64,000 nucleotides of DNA from Endothia cerciana (lineage: Eukaryota > Ascomycota > Sordariomycetes > Diaporthales > Cryphonectriaceae), in NCBI GenBank assembly GCA_026119935.1, contig JALRMH010000006.1:992001-1056000 (forward strand), in the 5' to 3' direction. A program made the translations under genes and the position numbers. This document shows positions 10,659-22,253 of the stretch, one piece after another (the first letter of the stretch is position 1; each line of letters opens with the position of its first letter). Under the pieces are notes generated by a model, which saw only the letters and a program-made list of their open reading frames with translations, was not told the origin of the DNA and searched no databases.

Positions 10659-11840
10659 ATGGACGCCCTCAGCAGAGGCTGCAAATCGGGGAGACTGAGG
10701 TTGGTCGGTCGACAGTCATGGGGGACATCCCTCACTCGACAACAAGGACGGAATCTGGGGCATGGCAACCACTTCGTTAAGGAATGTGTATTTGTCCTTG
10801 CTGACTACGATGAAGTTATGAATCGTGGCATAGACCGGATCCGAGAATGGTGCTTTAAGGGAGGAAAGCCCCTGCTGATGAAGGGCCCGGCTTTTGTCAG
10901 GACAGGCCCATTGACGGCTCTGACGAAGTGGTTCGAGGCTGCACACAGGGACAGATCATCATCGGCCAGGAATGTCATGACAGATTACTTGAGGTCATTT
11001 CATGCGACGCCTTTCCCTTATGAGCTGACTTATCCTCAGCATCACCGGATGCACGGAGAAGCCGTCCACAATTTCATTGACACTCTGAAATCCACTGGAG
11101 ATGCCAGCAGACCGACGCTGGAGGGGGCTCTTGCAGCAATCCTTGAGAGCCACCTCCCGACAGCGGTTCGGGATGATAGGCGCGATTTCCCGGATTTGCC
11201 GTGTCAGGACCAGGTTCTCCGTTTTCACGCACCGCTGGCTCTACTAGATACTGCTGTGCGATACAACCTGGAGAATCCAAATTCCTCCCCAGGCCACCCT
11301 AGCTTGATAAGCCATCCTCTGCGAAAACTATACATTGCACAAGCACCTCTCGATGATCTCCCCAGGGAACTACAGGACGATGTCCCCACCCCGCGCCTGG
11401 TCAAGGAGGGAGGCAGAGGTGACATATACGGCTCGAGTATCTGGCTGGGCCTAGAACCGACGTACACGCCCCTCCACCGAGACCCGAACCCGAACCTCTT
11501 CGTCCAACTGTGTGGCAGCAAGGTCGTGAGGCTCCTCCCTCCCGACGAAGGTGAGCAGATTTATGCGAACGTGCAAACTCGACTGGGCCGAAGCACCGGG
11601 AACTCTAGAATACGCGGCGCGGAGATGATGGAGGGCGAGGAGAGGGATATGCTGTACGACGACGTATGGGAGGATAAAAGGGGACGGGATGCACCACAAC
11701 GTCTCCAGGGAAAAGCGATGCTGCAGGCGACACTGAAACCCGGAGATGCTCTGTTCATCCCCCAGGGCTGGTGGCATAGTGTCAAGAGCACGCTTGCAGA
11801 TGGACGATTGAACGGCTCCGTGAACTGGTGGTTCCGGTGA
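10659..11840 (+). CDS. JmjC/cupin-like Fe(II)- and 2-oxoglutarate-dependent oxygenase
   Basis: An intronless gene for 393 residues. The C-terminal half carries the cupin fold of the small JmjC proteins (JMJD5/FIH/TYW5-like): iron ligands His273 and Asp275 in PLHRDPNPNLF, followed by a strand (VQLCGSKVVRLLPP) and the distal His373 in a PQGWWHSV motif. These are the three expected metal ligands, so the enzyme looks catalytically competent as a protein hydroxylase or demethylase. The N-terminal ~50 residues are unlike the family, and an internal Met at residue 54 (MNRGIDRIREW) may be the real start, since the family's opening strand (GKPLLMKGPA) begins just after it. A 50-residue charged insertion (about 300-355) separates the HxD motif from the distal His. 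The substrate is unknown. Confidence 0.82.
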   Translation: MDALSRGCKSGRLRLVGRQSWGTSLTRQQGRNLGHGNHFVKECVFVLADYDEVMNRGIDRIREWCFKGGKPLLMKGPAFVRTGPLTALTKWFEAAHRDRSSSARNVMTDYLRSFHATPFPYELTYPQHHRMHGEAVHNFIDTLKSTGDASRPTLEGALAAILESHLPTAVRDDRRDFPDLPCQDQVLRFHAPLALLDTAVRYNLENPNSSPGHPSLISHPLRKLYIAQAPLDDLPRELQDDVPTPRLVKEGGRGDIYGSSIWLGLEPTYTPLHRDPNPNLFVQLCGSKVVRLLPPDEGEQIYANVQTRLGRSTGNSRIRGAEMMEGEERDMLYDDVWEDKRGRDAPQRLQGKAMLQATLKPGDALFIPQGWWHSVKSTLADGRLNGSVNWWFR

Positions 11841-12643
11841 GTGGCGCTTGACATTGAAGCGTCTACTGTCTAAGCGTGCTCCAATTGCGCTCCTCGAACC
11901 ACCCAGCGACCTCAGGAGTCAGCACGATAGATCTGCCTGGATCCTGAAAAACATATATGATAAACACTGCCGCCTCATCTCGCCCGTTTAGGGGGGTATA
12001 CCCGTCGGAAAATTGTTGGAGCGAACCTCGTGGAATTTTTCGGGTTGCAGAGAAGTGAAAATGTCTGAAACCCAGAAGCCTGGAAAGGAGACGACTTCAG
12101 AGACGACTTCTTGTCAGAAGGACTACTGCGGTGCTCTTGTTCCTGGGGGACGCTTTCGGCTGGGTGGCCATGTAGAGCGAGGTATTGTTATGTACTGAAG
12201 CCAAGACAGCACAATCGGAAACTGCGCACAAACAACGCGCGCCCTGGTGTATCGGTCTGCCGGAGACTCGGAGCCGCATCGTTAGATGTAATGTCAAGGT
12301 ACTCCCCTGATCATGTGTCCTTTGGTCCTTTTAAACGTAGTAAAGACCCGGACCGTCCAGGCCTGGTCTCAACAGCTTTGTTCCAGTGGCCCCTCCTGTT
12401 TCCGGCCGTGAGGTGGTCTCTTGGACTTGGTTAGACACCCTGTGCTATATGGTCACAGTCTACAGTACGTTCTACACCTATTCCTGGATGGTTTTACCTG
12501 GGCTGCTCTCCATGCCTGTCGCGTTACGAGCAGCGCACGTCTCGGAACGAATCCGTGGCTAGATATTTCCGAAAATCCTCTGGCAGTCTCCCCAAACCAC
12601 GAAACAATATCCCGGGGCAATTTCACCGCACACCAGCACAATA
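11841..12643. other. Intergenic spacer
   Basis: About 800 bp without a supported gene. Short open frames on both strands (12013-12434) lack biased codon use. The final stretch before 12644 is probably the leader of the small membrane-protein gene. Confidence 0.4.
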
Positions 12644-13087
12644 ATGTCTAATGGACTGTTCCCACTAAGGTCTATGCTCCTTGACCCCCACCACGCCTGG
12701 CCCTACATGGACCTCGCCTTTCCCGGCATCTTCTTCGCCACGCGCGGCTTCCGCCCAAGGTCTCTGGCCTGGCTGACCCAGCTCGCCTCCGTGCACTGTC
12801 TGCCGGTGCTGCTCGGCGTCGACGGGTACAACCCCGGCCTGGTGAGCGCGGTGGTCCCGTTCCCTCTGCTGAGCTGGGTGCAGTTCAGGAGGTATGTGGG
12901 GGAGAGGCAGGCCACGCGGAGGCAGGCGTGGGCGTGTCTGTGGAGTGGGATGTTGCCACACATGGTGAATATTGTGTGTGTCAAGTTGATACAGCTGAAC
13001 GTGTTGAGCACAGCATGGGTGGCAGCGCTGTTTTGTGTGCTTGGGCTGGCTGAACCGCATGTCTTGAAGTATTTCCTAACGGCATGA
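12644..13087 (+). CDS. Small multi-pass membrane protein, unknown
   Basis: A 147-residue open frame with strongly GC-ending codons, unlike the noncoding DNA around it, which argues that it is real. The protein has about four hydrophobic segments: roughly residues 24-33, 42-56 (LASVHCLPVLLGV), 62-76 (LVSAVVPFPLLSW) and 97-140 (two segments, including MLPHMVNIVCVKL and AALFCVLGLAEPH). Arg-rich loops (RRYVGERQATRRQ) between segments suggest cytosolic loops. I do not recognise the family. It could be a fragment or the last exon of a longer gene, since no upstream exon is evident and the first Met context is ordinary. Its neighbours give no clue. Confidence 0.5.
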   Translation: MSNGLFPLRSMLLDPHHAWPYMDLAFPGIFFATRGFRPRSLAWLTQLASVHCLPVLLGVDGYNPGLVSAVVPFPLLSWVQFRRYVGERQATRRQAWACLWSGMLPHMVNIVCVKLIQLNVLSTAWVAALFCVLGLAEPHVLKYFLTA

Positions 13088-16000
13088 ACGCGGGAGTTGT
13101 TCGACTAACGCCAAAGACGGACGTCACATGGAGGGTACCATAATGTTCCAGCCCATAGCTGCTGGCATATATATATAAAAAATGGGAGCACACGATACTG
13201 AATATCCCCGGCTTGCCGGTCATGCGGGACTATCGAGCAGAGGATTATTCCGGACAGAATCTACAACTCTCGCAACTCCGTCTTGGGGAGGATGAGACAA
13301 CACCCGAGATCTCTGACGACCAGTATTTGTAGAGTTAGAATCTATTCTAAACAAGTTCCAGCGTAGGAGGACACTCAGTGAAATAAACCCCCAAAAGGAT
13401 GGCTTCCCTTTCTCTCTGTCAAGCACCTTCCACAACTCGAGGGTTATCTTGGCGCCTAGGTCCCGAGCCTCATACATTGACAGCCACTATAGCACAATAT
13501 CAAGGTTTCGACGCTCAATAGTCAGAACTGTTTATGGTCGTCACCGGCGCGATCGTGAATCCCTGCCCGGGAGGGTAATCACAGAGCCGGTTTCATCCGC
13601 TCCGGTCCGAAGCCTAAAGAGAGACTTATAGATCTCGCCTCGCCTCGCCCCGCCTCGCCCGGCACATTGACAGCTGTCACGACTTAGCGCCTCAGCTATG
13701 CCGCTCCGTCACAATCTACCACGCTGTGCAAAGCCCTATTCCTTCGGAGCGTTCTGCCGCATCTAGTGCCATTCGGCAAGCTTGACGGCCCGAGTGCTTA
13801 AGTAGTTAGGGGGAAAAGACGTTGCCTACTTCTAGCCTGGCCCCCGAACCCGACCCGAGACGGATAGGAAGTGCCGACCTCCCCCCACATTTGGAATCAG
13901 CCTTGAGTCTAGGACAGGTAACGTTTAGGTCCTACGTATGTGGTCGATAAGGTGGGATGTCTCGAATCTCGATAAAGACAAAGAAAGGCTCAACGGATAA
14001 ACGTCGGTATTATTGGGTAGGAGTACGAGTCATATCTGACGTGTAGAGATGAGGTGGAGCTGTACGCTGCGGCCGGGCTGAAACATCCGGGAGGTGGGTT
14101 GTGAATTTCCTTACACTCTTCACAGTAGTAGAACCGCCACGAGGTCGGCAGCTGTGAGCCTCATCACAGAAACTCATTACGCTGGGATGCCGGTGTGTTC
14201 AATATGTCAGCATGGCAGGAAATCCCGGACGTCCTTTGTATGTTATAGAATATCGCGCGCCTTGATCAGTGACAAGCAAATGTCAAGTCTTTTTCCATCA
14301 AGGCAGCCCCGGACTCGGCGCTGGTTTCCCTGCACCTTGAAAGTTTATTACCGACCTTGGTCAGGCCCGAGGCGCAGGAGATTAAGATTCGGTACGTCGT
14401 AGATGCCTATCTCCGTCGATATGGAACCCCGAGATCCGGGAACCCCTGGGTCTCTGAATACCCTTTCGTGGCCGCCATCTCTCGCTCGAACCCTGGCTCA
14501 TCCCGACTACGAGGTACGGCAGGACGTCTCGCGAGTGCCTGTGCCTTCTTTCAATGTCGGCTGCAGCCCTGTGTCTAGGAGATCACATAGTAACGTTGAC
14601 CGTGAAGACCTGACCCAATTGAGCAAGATTCTTTTCTTCTTCCTCGCAAAGATATTAAGCGGACGGATAAGCATCCGGGTGATCATGTTCGTCAAGGAGG
14701 ACGATGAGTCCTCACCGAAAGTTGAAGCATGCCGATCTTGCTACCCAAATATTGTACCCAGTAGACCAGACAAGATGGCAGGGATGTAGCCCTGCCCGTC
14801 AATTGTCTCACGGACCTACAATCGTATACCATACTACTCAGTTGGCGGTGGAGAAGCCCTCGGGTCCCAGAAGGAAATCCCCTTCCCGTGCTGACTGAAC
14901 CTGATCCACAAAATACGGCCGCGCACACCGGCGTTGTAGTCTGTGCTGAAAAAAAAAAAGCAAATCAATAGTGGCAGCGAGAGAGGCGACGTGTCGCCAG
15001 CGTCGTTCATATCCGGAGAAGGCAGTCAAGATCTAGAACTGAACTCTGAGAAGAGGCTCTGGTGTCGTCTCGTACCGTGCGCGCAGTACGGTGTTCGGAT
15101 ATACGGAGCACGGCGTTAAACAGACGGCAAAAGTCTAACTCAACTCAGATCAAATAGCAGCCATCACTCGTAGTCATCTTAGATCATATCGGATACCAAG
15201 TGACAGACTGCCTTGCCCTGACTCATCTGGTCTACTATTACCGTACAACACCATATGCGCGCCGGAAGGGTCATAACTAACTGAACCATACCCCCCCCCC
15301 CCCGGTACTGTATGGCGAACATGCACCCTGCTCCTCGACCCGCCCCGTCCACGTTGGTGCTGCAGGGTACTTTTCCTTAATCAGTGGGTTTACCAACATG
15401 GCTCAGGCCCTTCTGATAGTGTTCCCATAGGTCCAGGGGATGATGGTATCTATGGATACTCTGGTCAAAGCTTAGTCTCACCGCAGGCGCGAACCCCACC
15501 GCCTCAGCGCCTTTTCGCTGACCCCCGTGTGCTGAGCGGCCGTGTTCGTTAGGTTTCTAGAGATCCTACAACCCCAAGGGTCCATCGGTCCTGCAGAGGT
15601 GACCCCCTTAAAAGGCCTCAACAAGACCGGGGTTCTGCGGAGAGTCCCGGAGGAGGAGAAGGTGATTTGTAATGCCGTGTTGCGGGTGCTAGGCCGCACC
15701 CGGACCGTGGATGGACTACGGTAGATATTCGGCACGTTACATGTTTGGCTCTAGCTCTGCACCTGTCTGGGAACTCATCACTCCCGCGGCCCGTCAGCTA
15801 CATCCTTGCACTGGCTATACTTTCCCTGCTCGCCTTCCTTAGCTTTCCCTGCTTCCTCCTCCTCCCAAGCCTTCCCTTACAAGAGGGACTTGTCACCTCT
15901 CGCATCACCGCCTGAACCACATATCCTGTACTCGTCTCTTGTTTGGTCCCTGGTCAAGGTTTTTTTTCACTTCAGTGGGACGCCTGGTCCATCTCATCGA

Positions 16001-16366
16001 CCCTCGACCTCTGTCCCGACCGTGGACTTTGTCGTCGCCATTATTGGGGGGTTTGCCCTCAAACCCTCTCCCGCGAGGTCGGCCATATTTTATACTCTTG
16101 TAATTCACCTTGCAGCCCCGTCTCGAGCGTTATTTTGACCACCTGCTGTCTCACTTTGTCTTCCGCCTCTTGCTTTGCTCATAGAGGAACCGAGTGGCGG
16201 CCTTTTGACGAGTATTAAATCGGTCCCTCGTACCCAAGTTCTTACTTCCTGACTCGGGTCAAATCACATCCTCACCCGCAGCATTCCTCCGCACGATTCA
16301 CATTCATCCCCGGCCCACAACACCACCCAGTGGGTCTGAGAAAAAATCTCATCAGGAAGAGGCAAG
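13088..16366. other. 3.3-kb intergenic region upstream of the ABC transporter
   Basis: No supported gene. It contains an AT run (13167-13182), a CGCCTCGCC repeat patch (about 13635-13660), a poly-A run near 14946-14957 and a 14-base C run (15291-15304). Opposed open frames at 15478-15735 could be a decayed gene but show no motif. The last ~550 bases are very CT-rich, as expected for the promoter and leader of a strongly expressed fungal gene. Confidence 0.45.
15291..15304 (+). repeat. Poly-C run (14 C)
   Basis: An uninterrupted run of 14 cytosines in the spacer ahead of the ABC transporter. It is one of many such runs in the window. Confidence 0.9.
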
Positions 16367-19300
16367 ATGGACAAGGATATTGAGAAGGCCGAACTGGACA
16401 ACCAGGATCAGGAGCGCCAGTTCGTTCACGATGGTGGGGAGGTCGAGCAGCTACCCCCGGTGACCGCCACCTCCAGCTCCAGCGGCGACAGCACTGCACG
16501 CAATCCCGAGGAGGAGCTAGAAGAGACCCGCCAAAATAATCCCCTCGGCCTGACGCGTACCAAGTCAGGCGTCTCAGTAGAGCAGGCCCGGGATGACTTC
16601 CAGCAGCTGAGCAAGAAGTTCTCCAGCATTTCCAAAGCCTCCAGGGCGAGTCACGAGGCCCCCCGCAGGGGTAGCCACACGGAACCCCAGAAGGAGGGTG
16701 TGGTTCTTGCCGAGTCCGGCACGAACTCATCCGGCGAGGTGGAGGAACAGTTCGATCTGGAGGGTGCGCTGCGGACGGGGCTGGACGCCGAGCAGCAGGC
16801 TGGGATCCGCCCCAAGCACATTGGGGTGATATGGGAGGACTTGACGGTCAAGGGCGCAGGTGGCTTCGAGAACTATGTCAAGACGTTTCCCAACGCATTT
16901 ATCGACTTCTTTGATATCGTCACGCCAATGATTAGGATCCTGGGCTTGGGCAAGAAGGGGACCGAGGCCACGTTGCTGGATAGCTTCCGTGGTGTGTGCC
17001 AGCCGGGTGAGATGGTTCTGGTCCTGGGTCGTCCTGGCTCGGGATGCACGACTTTCTTGAAGACGATTGCGAATCAGCGCTACGGCTACACAAGCGTCAC
17101 GGGCGATGTGCTGTACGGCCCGTATACAGCCAAGGAGTTCGTCCAGTACCGAGGGGAGGCTGTCTACAACGCCGAGGACGATCTGCACCACGCGACTCTC
17201 ACCGTCGAGCAGACCCTGGGGTTCGCGCTGGACACCAAGACACCCAAGAAGCTGCCTGCTGGTCTGACCAAGCCAGAGTTCAAGAAGCAGGTCATCACAA
17301 TGCTGCTGAAGATGTTCAACATCGAGCACACCCGCAACACTGTGGTCGGTGGGCACTTTGTCCGAGGCGTCTCTGGCGGAGAGCGCAAACGGGTTTCTAT
17401 AGCCGAAATGCTGGTCACCAACGCTTGCATCCTGTCCTGGGATAACTCCACCCGTGGTCTTGACGCGTCGACTGCGTTGGATTTCGTCAAGTCGCTCCGC
17501 ATCCAGACCGATCTGTACAGGACCACGACCTTTGTCTCACTTTATCAGGCATCGGAGAACATCTACCGGGAATTTGACAAGGTCATGGTCATCGATGGCG
17601 GAAAGCAGGTTTACTTCGGACCGGCTGACAAGGCCAGAGCCTATTTTGAAGGACTCGGCTTTGCGCCCCGCCCGCGTCAGACGACGCCTGATTATGTTAC
17701 GGGATGTACGGATGAGTTCGAGCGCAAGTATGCCCCGGGCTACTCCCCCGAAAATGCTCCACACGACCCGGAGACCTTGGCTGCCGCCTTCAGAGCTTCT
17801 GACATCGCAAAGGACCTCGACGCGGAGATGAATCTTTACAAGGAGCATCTTAAGGAGGAAACGGAGCAGTACGAGAATTTCCGGTTAGCTGTCAGGGAGA
17901 GCAAGAGGACGGGCGCTAAGCGCTCTGTCTACGCCGTCGGTTTCCACCAGCAAGTCTGGGCCCTGATGAAACGACAGTTCGTGCTCAAGATGCAGGACCG
18001 ACTAGCCCTCATCATCGGATGGATTCGGAGTATCGTCATTGCTATTGTCCTCGGCACCCTGTATCTCAACCTTGGCGACACCTCCGCCAGCGCCTTCAGC
18101 AAGGGCGGTGTCATGTTCATTGCCCTTCTGTTCAATGCTTTCCAGGCCTTCTCCGAACTCGCAGGCGTCATGACCGGCCGAGCGGTCGTCAACAAACACA
18201 AGGCATACGCCTTCCATCGCCCATCAGCATTATGGATCGCGCAAATAATTGTCGACCAGGCCTTTGCAGCATCACAGATCATGATCTTCTCGATTATCGT
18301 GTACTTCATGGCGAACCTCTATAGAAGCGCCGGTGCATTCTTCACATTCTACCTCATGATTCTGTGCGGCAACATCGCCATGACGCTGTTCTTCCGTATC
18401 CTTGGTTGTATCAGTCCCGACTTCGACTATGCCATCAAATTCGCAGTCGTGATCATCACGTTCTTCGTGACTACGTCGGGCTATCTCATCCAGTACCAGT
18501 CCGAGAAGGTCTGGCTGCGCTGGATTTACTGGATCAATGCTCTAGGCCTCGCTTTCAGCTCCATGATGGATAATGAATTCGGCCGAATCGAGATGACATG
18601 CACAGACAGCCAGCTCGTTCCATCGGGGGCAGGCTACGACGACATCAGTAACCAGGTGTGCACGCTCCCCGGCTCCAAGACAGGCACGAACCAGATTTCT
18701 GGCACAGACTACCTCGTGGAAGGCTTCTCATATCATCCGGAGGATCTCTGGAGAAACTGGGGCATCATCATTGTGCTGATCGCAGCATTCCTCTGCCTCA
18801 ATGTGGCCCTGGGCGAGCTCGTCAAGTTCGGGATGGCCGGCAACTCGGCCCGCATCTACTCAAAGCCCAACTCTGAGCGCAAGGCCCTCAACGAGGCCCT
18901 CATCAAGAATCGCGACGAGCGTCGCAAGAACAATACGGCCGGTGACGTTGGTGGCGAGATGAAGATCGACTCGAAATCCGTGCTTACCTGGGAAGACCTG
19001 AGATACGACGTGCCGGTGCCGGGTGGTACCCGACGTCTCCTGAACAGCGTCTACGGATACGTCAAGCCTGGCGAACTAACCGCGCTCATGGGATCCTCGG
19101 GCGCAGGCAAGACTACCCTGCTTGATGTCCTCGCCGGCCGCAAGAACATTGGCGTTATTCATGGCGACATTCTGGTCGACGGCGTCAAGCCGGGCAAGGA
19201 GTTCCAGCGATCCACGTCCTACGCAGAGCAACTCGATATGCACGACCCGTCGCAGACGGTCCGCGAGGCCCTCCGATTCTCCGCGGACCTGCGCCAGCCT

Positions 19301-21064
19301 ATTGAAACGCCCCAGGCGGAGAAGTACGCCTACGTCGAGGAGGTCATTGCATTGCTTGAGATGGAAAGCATCGCAGACGCTATTATCGGATCTCCCGAAG
19401 CTGGTCTCACGGTTGAGCAGCGCAAAAGAGTGCGTCAATCACTCAACGCCTTCCCCCTCCCAACAAATGCTAACAACGATCCACCATAGGTCACCATTGG
19501 CGTGGAGCTCGCCGCGAAGCCGCAGCTGTTGCTGTTCTTGGATGAGCCGACGAGTGGTCTGGACAGTCAGAGCGCGTATAACATTGTTCGATTCTTGCAG
19601 AAACTTGCCAAGGCCGGACAGGCCATCCTCTGCACTATCCACCAGCCGGTATGTCTTTCCTCCTCTACCCGGGGCCCGCAGAGTGTACTAACACAACCCA
19701 CCAGAACGCTGCGCTCTTCGAAAATTTCGACCGCCTCCTCCTCCTGAAAGCCGGTGGCCGCTGTGTCTACTTCGGCGATATCGGCAAGGACGCCTATGTC
19801 CTGCGCGACTACCTCAAGCGCCACGGCGCCGTGGCTGGTGAGACCGACAACGTTGCTGAGTTCATGCTTGAGGCGATCGGTGCGGGCTCAAGCCCCCGTA
19901 TCGGCAACCGGGACTGGGCCGACATCTGGGAGGACAGCGCAGAGCTCGCCAACGTCAAGGACACCATCTCGCAGCTAAAGGAGGCCCGCAAGGCTGCTGG
20001 CGGCAAGAACGACAGCTCGCTGGAGCGCGAGTACGCCTCCCCCCTGGTGCATCAGCTCAAGGTCGTCATCAAGCGGATGAACTTGTCCTTCTGGCGCTCG
20101 CCTAATTACCTATTCACGCGGCTGTTCAACCACCTGGTCATCGCCATCATCACCGGCCTTACCTTCCTCAACCTCGATGACAGCCGCGCCTCGTTGCAGT
20201 ACAAGGTCTTCGTGACCTTCCAAGTCACCGTGCTCCCGGCCCTCATCATCTCGCAGGTGGAGGTGATGTACCACTTCAAGCGCTCCATCTTCTTCCGCGA
20301 GCAGTCTTCCAAGATGTACTCCCCCTTCACCTTTGTCAGCTCCGTGGTGGTGGCGGAGATGCCCTACAGCATCCTGTGCGCCGTGTGCTTCTTCCTGCCC
20401 CTGTACTACATGCCTGGGTTCCAGATGGAGTCCAGCCGCGCGGGGTACCAGTTCCTGATCATCCTCATCACGGAGCTGTTCTCCGTGACCCTCGGCCAGT
20501 GCCTCGCCGCCCTGACGCCGTCGCTGTTCGTCTCGTCCCAGTTCGACCCGTTCCTCCTCATCACCTTCAGCATCTTCTGCGGCGTCACGATCCCGGCGCC
20601 CGAGATGCCCGCCTTCTGGCACGCGTGGATGTACCAGCTCGACCCCTTCACCCGCCTCATCGGCGGGATGGTCACCACGGCGCTGCACGACCTGCCCGTG
20701 CGCTGCAGGGAGAGCGAGCTCAACACCTTCACGAGCCCGCCGGGCAAGACGTGCGGCGAGTACATGCAGAACTACTTCGACGCCGGGGGGATCGGGTATA
20801 TCGTGGACAACTCGACGAGCGAGTGCGCGTACTGCGCGTACAAGGTGGGCGACCAGTACTATGATGCGCTGGGCATGAGCTTTGATAACCGGTGGCGGGA
20901 CCTGGGGATCTACATCGCCTTCGTGGGGAGTAACTTGTTGATTCTGGTCCTGGCGGTAAGTCTCATCCTCCTCCCTAGGAGATCAGTCATCGTGGTACGG
21001 TCGTGATCTCTTGCTGACTTGTGGCATGACGCAGAGCCGTTTCCTCAATTACAACAAGCGGTAA
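16367..21064 (+). CDS. PDR-type ABC-G multidrug transporter
   Basis: Four exons (16367-19429, 19490-19648, 19705-20955, 21035-21064; introns 60, 56 and 79 nt) give 1500 residues, the full length of fungal pleiotropic-drug-resistance pumps. Order is NBD1-TMD1-NBD2-TMD2. NBD1 has the fungal degenerate Walker A GRPGSGCTT (221-229), signature VSGGERKR (335-342) and a Walker B ending WDNSTRGLD. NBD2 has a canonical Walker A GSSGAGKTT (909-917), the divergent LTVEQRKR signature and LFLDEPTSGLDS. Each TMD has about six helices, with Cys-containing extracellular loops before the ends. Such plasma-membrane exporters remove azoles, plant defence compounds and other hydrophobic toxins; the sequence resembles the AtrB/BFR1-type group, but I cannot place it finely. 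The last exon encodes only nine residues and the stop. Intact. Confidence 0.95.
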
Positions 21065-21582
21065 GCAGTCGCCCCTCGGGCCACGGCAGCCCCCGGGCCG
21101 ACGGAAAGCTCAAACCCGAGAGGGGGCCATTCATGGCGGCCAGCACGCCTCAGGTAGAGCTAGGTAGGGTAACAGTGATTTACCGATCCCCGCGCTCCTT
21201 GCACTTGGTGATGTAATAATATAAGATTCCAAGGTTGATGTTGGACCAAGCGGAGGGGCTCATGAGGGTATGTGGACCTGGTTAGACGCAAACGCTGAGA
21301 TGGAAGCTAGGGAATACCCCATTGGCTGTACTCAGGATAGAAATGTTGGCATAGACAAAGATGGAGCACTCTCCGGTATCAAAACCGACCGCAATGATGG
21401 ATCTTCTTGAGAAGCCCTGTCGAGGCAATGTGTTCGTCGACCCTGCTGAAGGAACACCTGCAGTAGACGAAGAGCCCTGACAACCTCGCTGAATAGCTAA
21501 TCGCTACGTAATTCACACTGTGTTAAGCCCCAGCTTACCTGCTACAGGTGGAAAGTGCCCGTAAAATCAAAACAAATTTTTA

Positions 21583-21619
21583 AAAAAAAAAACCCCAATA
21601 ATAATAATAATAATAATAA
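21583..21619 (+). repeat. Poly-A plus (AAT)n microsatellite
   Basis: An A run (about 21582-21592) is followed by CCCC and about eight AAT units. A simple repeat with no coding role. Confidence 0.85.
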
Positions 21620-22044
21620 CTGGTTGACAACTCGAACTCGAGTGCTCCGCCCGAGCGTCTTCGTTGCCGCCACTTTGGGGAAAAGAGGGTGTGCCTGACC
21701 CCGGCTCATGCATAATGCTGCAGCCAATCTCGTATATGGTGATATTCTTAGAACATTCATCTAGGTACACTTTCAGCCCGTTCAAGTGGTCCCCCTCACG
21801 GCACGGGAGCCCAGGTAGAGAGAGGCCAGGCAGTATATTTTCCTCTGGCTTCTGAGCGATGGAGAAGATGAAAGGTGACGGGAGTGCGGGTGCATCCCGG
21901 TCGCTGTGCCACCCTCCATGCGAGAGTGTTGTTATCTCGCGTCGGGGAGGACGAGGCCCCAGCTCCTGCAGCCTGCAGCCAGCCCGTCCCAGCCCTCGCG
22001 GGACCCCTCGTTTGCGACGACATGTCCTCCCCAAGCTGGACTCT

Positions 22045-22102
22045 TCGCCTGCGTCTGCTTCTGCTCCTGCTCCTGCTCCTGCGCCTGCGCCTGCGCCTGC
22101 AT
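22045..22102 (+). repeat. Hexamer array (CTGCTC/CTGCGC)
   Basis: Around nine imperfect copies of a CTGCNC hexamer lie just upstream of the NACHT gene. On the plus strand one frame would read as alternating Ala-Pro. Confidence 0.85.
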
Positions 22103-22253
22103 CTCTCAGGAGGTGCACAAAATTCCAGACCAATCCTCTCGTTCTATCAATCAGCTGGCCATGGTGCACCCCTGAATCCTCTGCACTCCTTGAATGCACA
22201 GACAGTATCGACAAGCCAGCGCGGTCCGTTTGACCGTCCCCCGTCAGGTGAAG

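Larger units (their letters stand above)
21065..22253. other. Spacer between ABC transporter and NACHT gene
   Basis: It holds an A-run plus (AAT)n patch near 21580-21619 and a CTGCTC/CTGCGC hexamer array near 22045-22102. Open frames over 21859-22465 are produced by the hexamer array and are not supported as exons, although a first exon or leader of the NACHT gene could lie here: a CGTCAG acceptor-like site ends six bases before the chosen ATG. Confidence 0.4.

Noticed and set aside
15478..15735. Opposed open frames ahead of the ABC transporter
   Set aside because: Neither has a recognisable motif; the plus frame lacks an ATG start. It could be a relic but cannot be supported.
20110..20688. 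192-residue minus-strand open frame inside the ABC transporter
   Set aside because: It lies opposite a conserved transmembrane exon; GC-biased codons produce long antisense frames.
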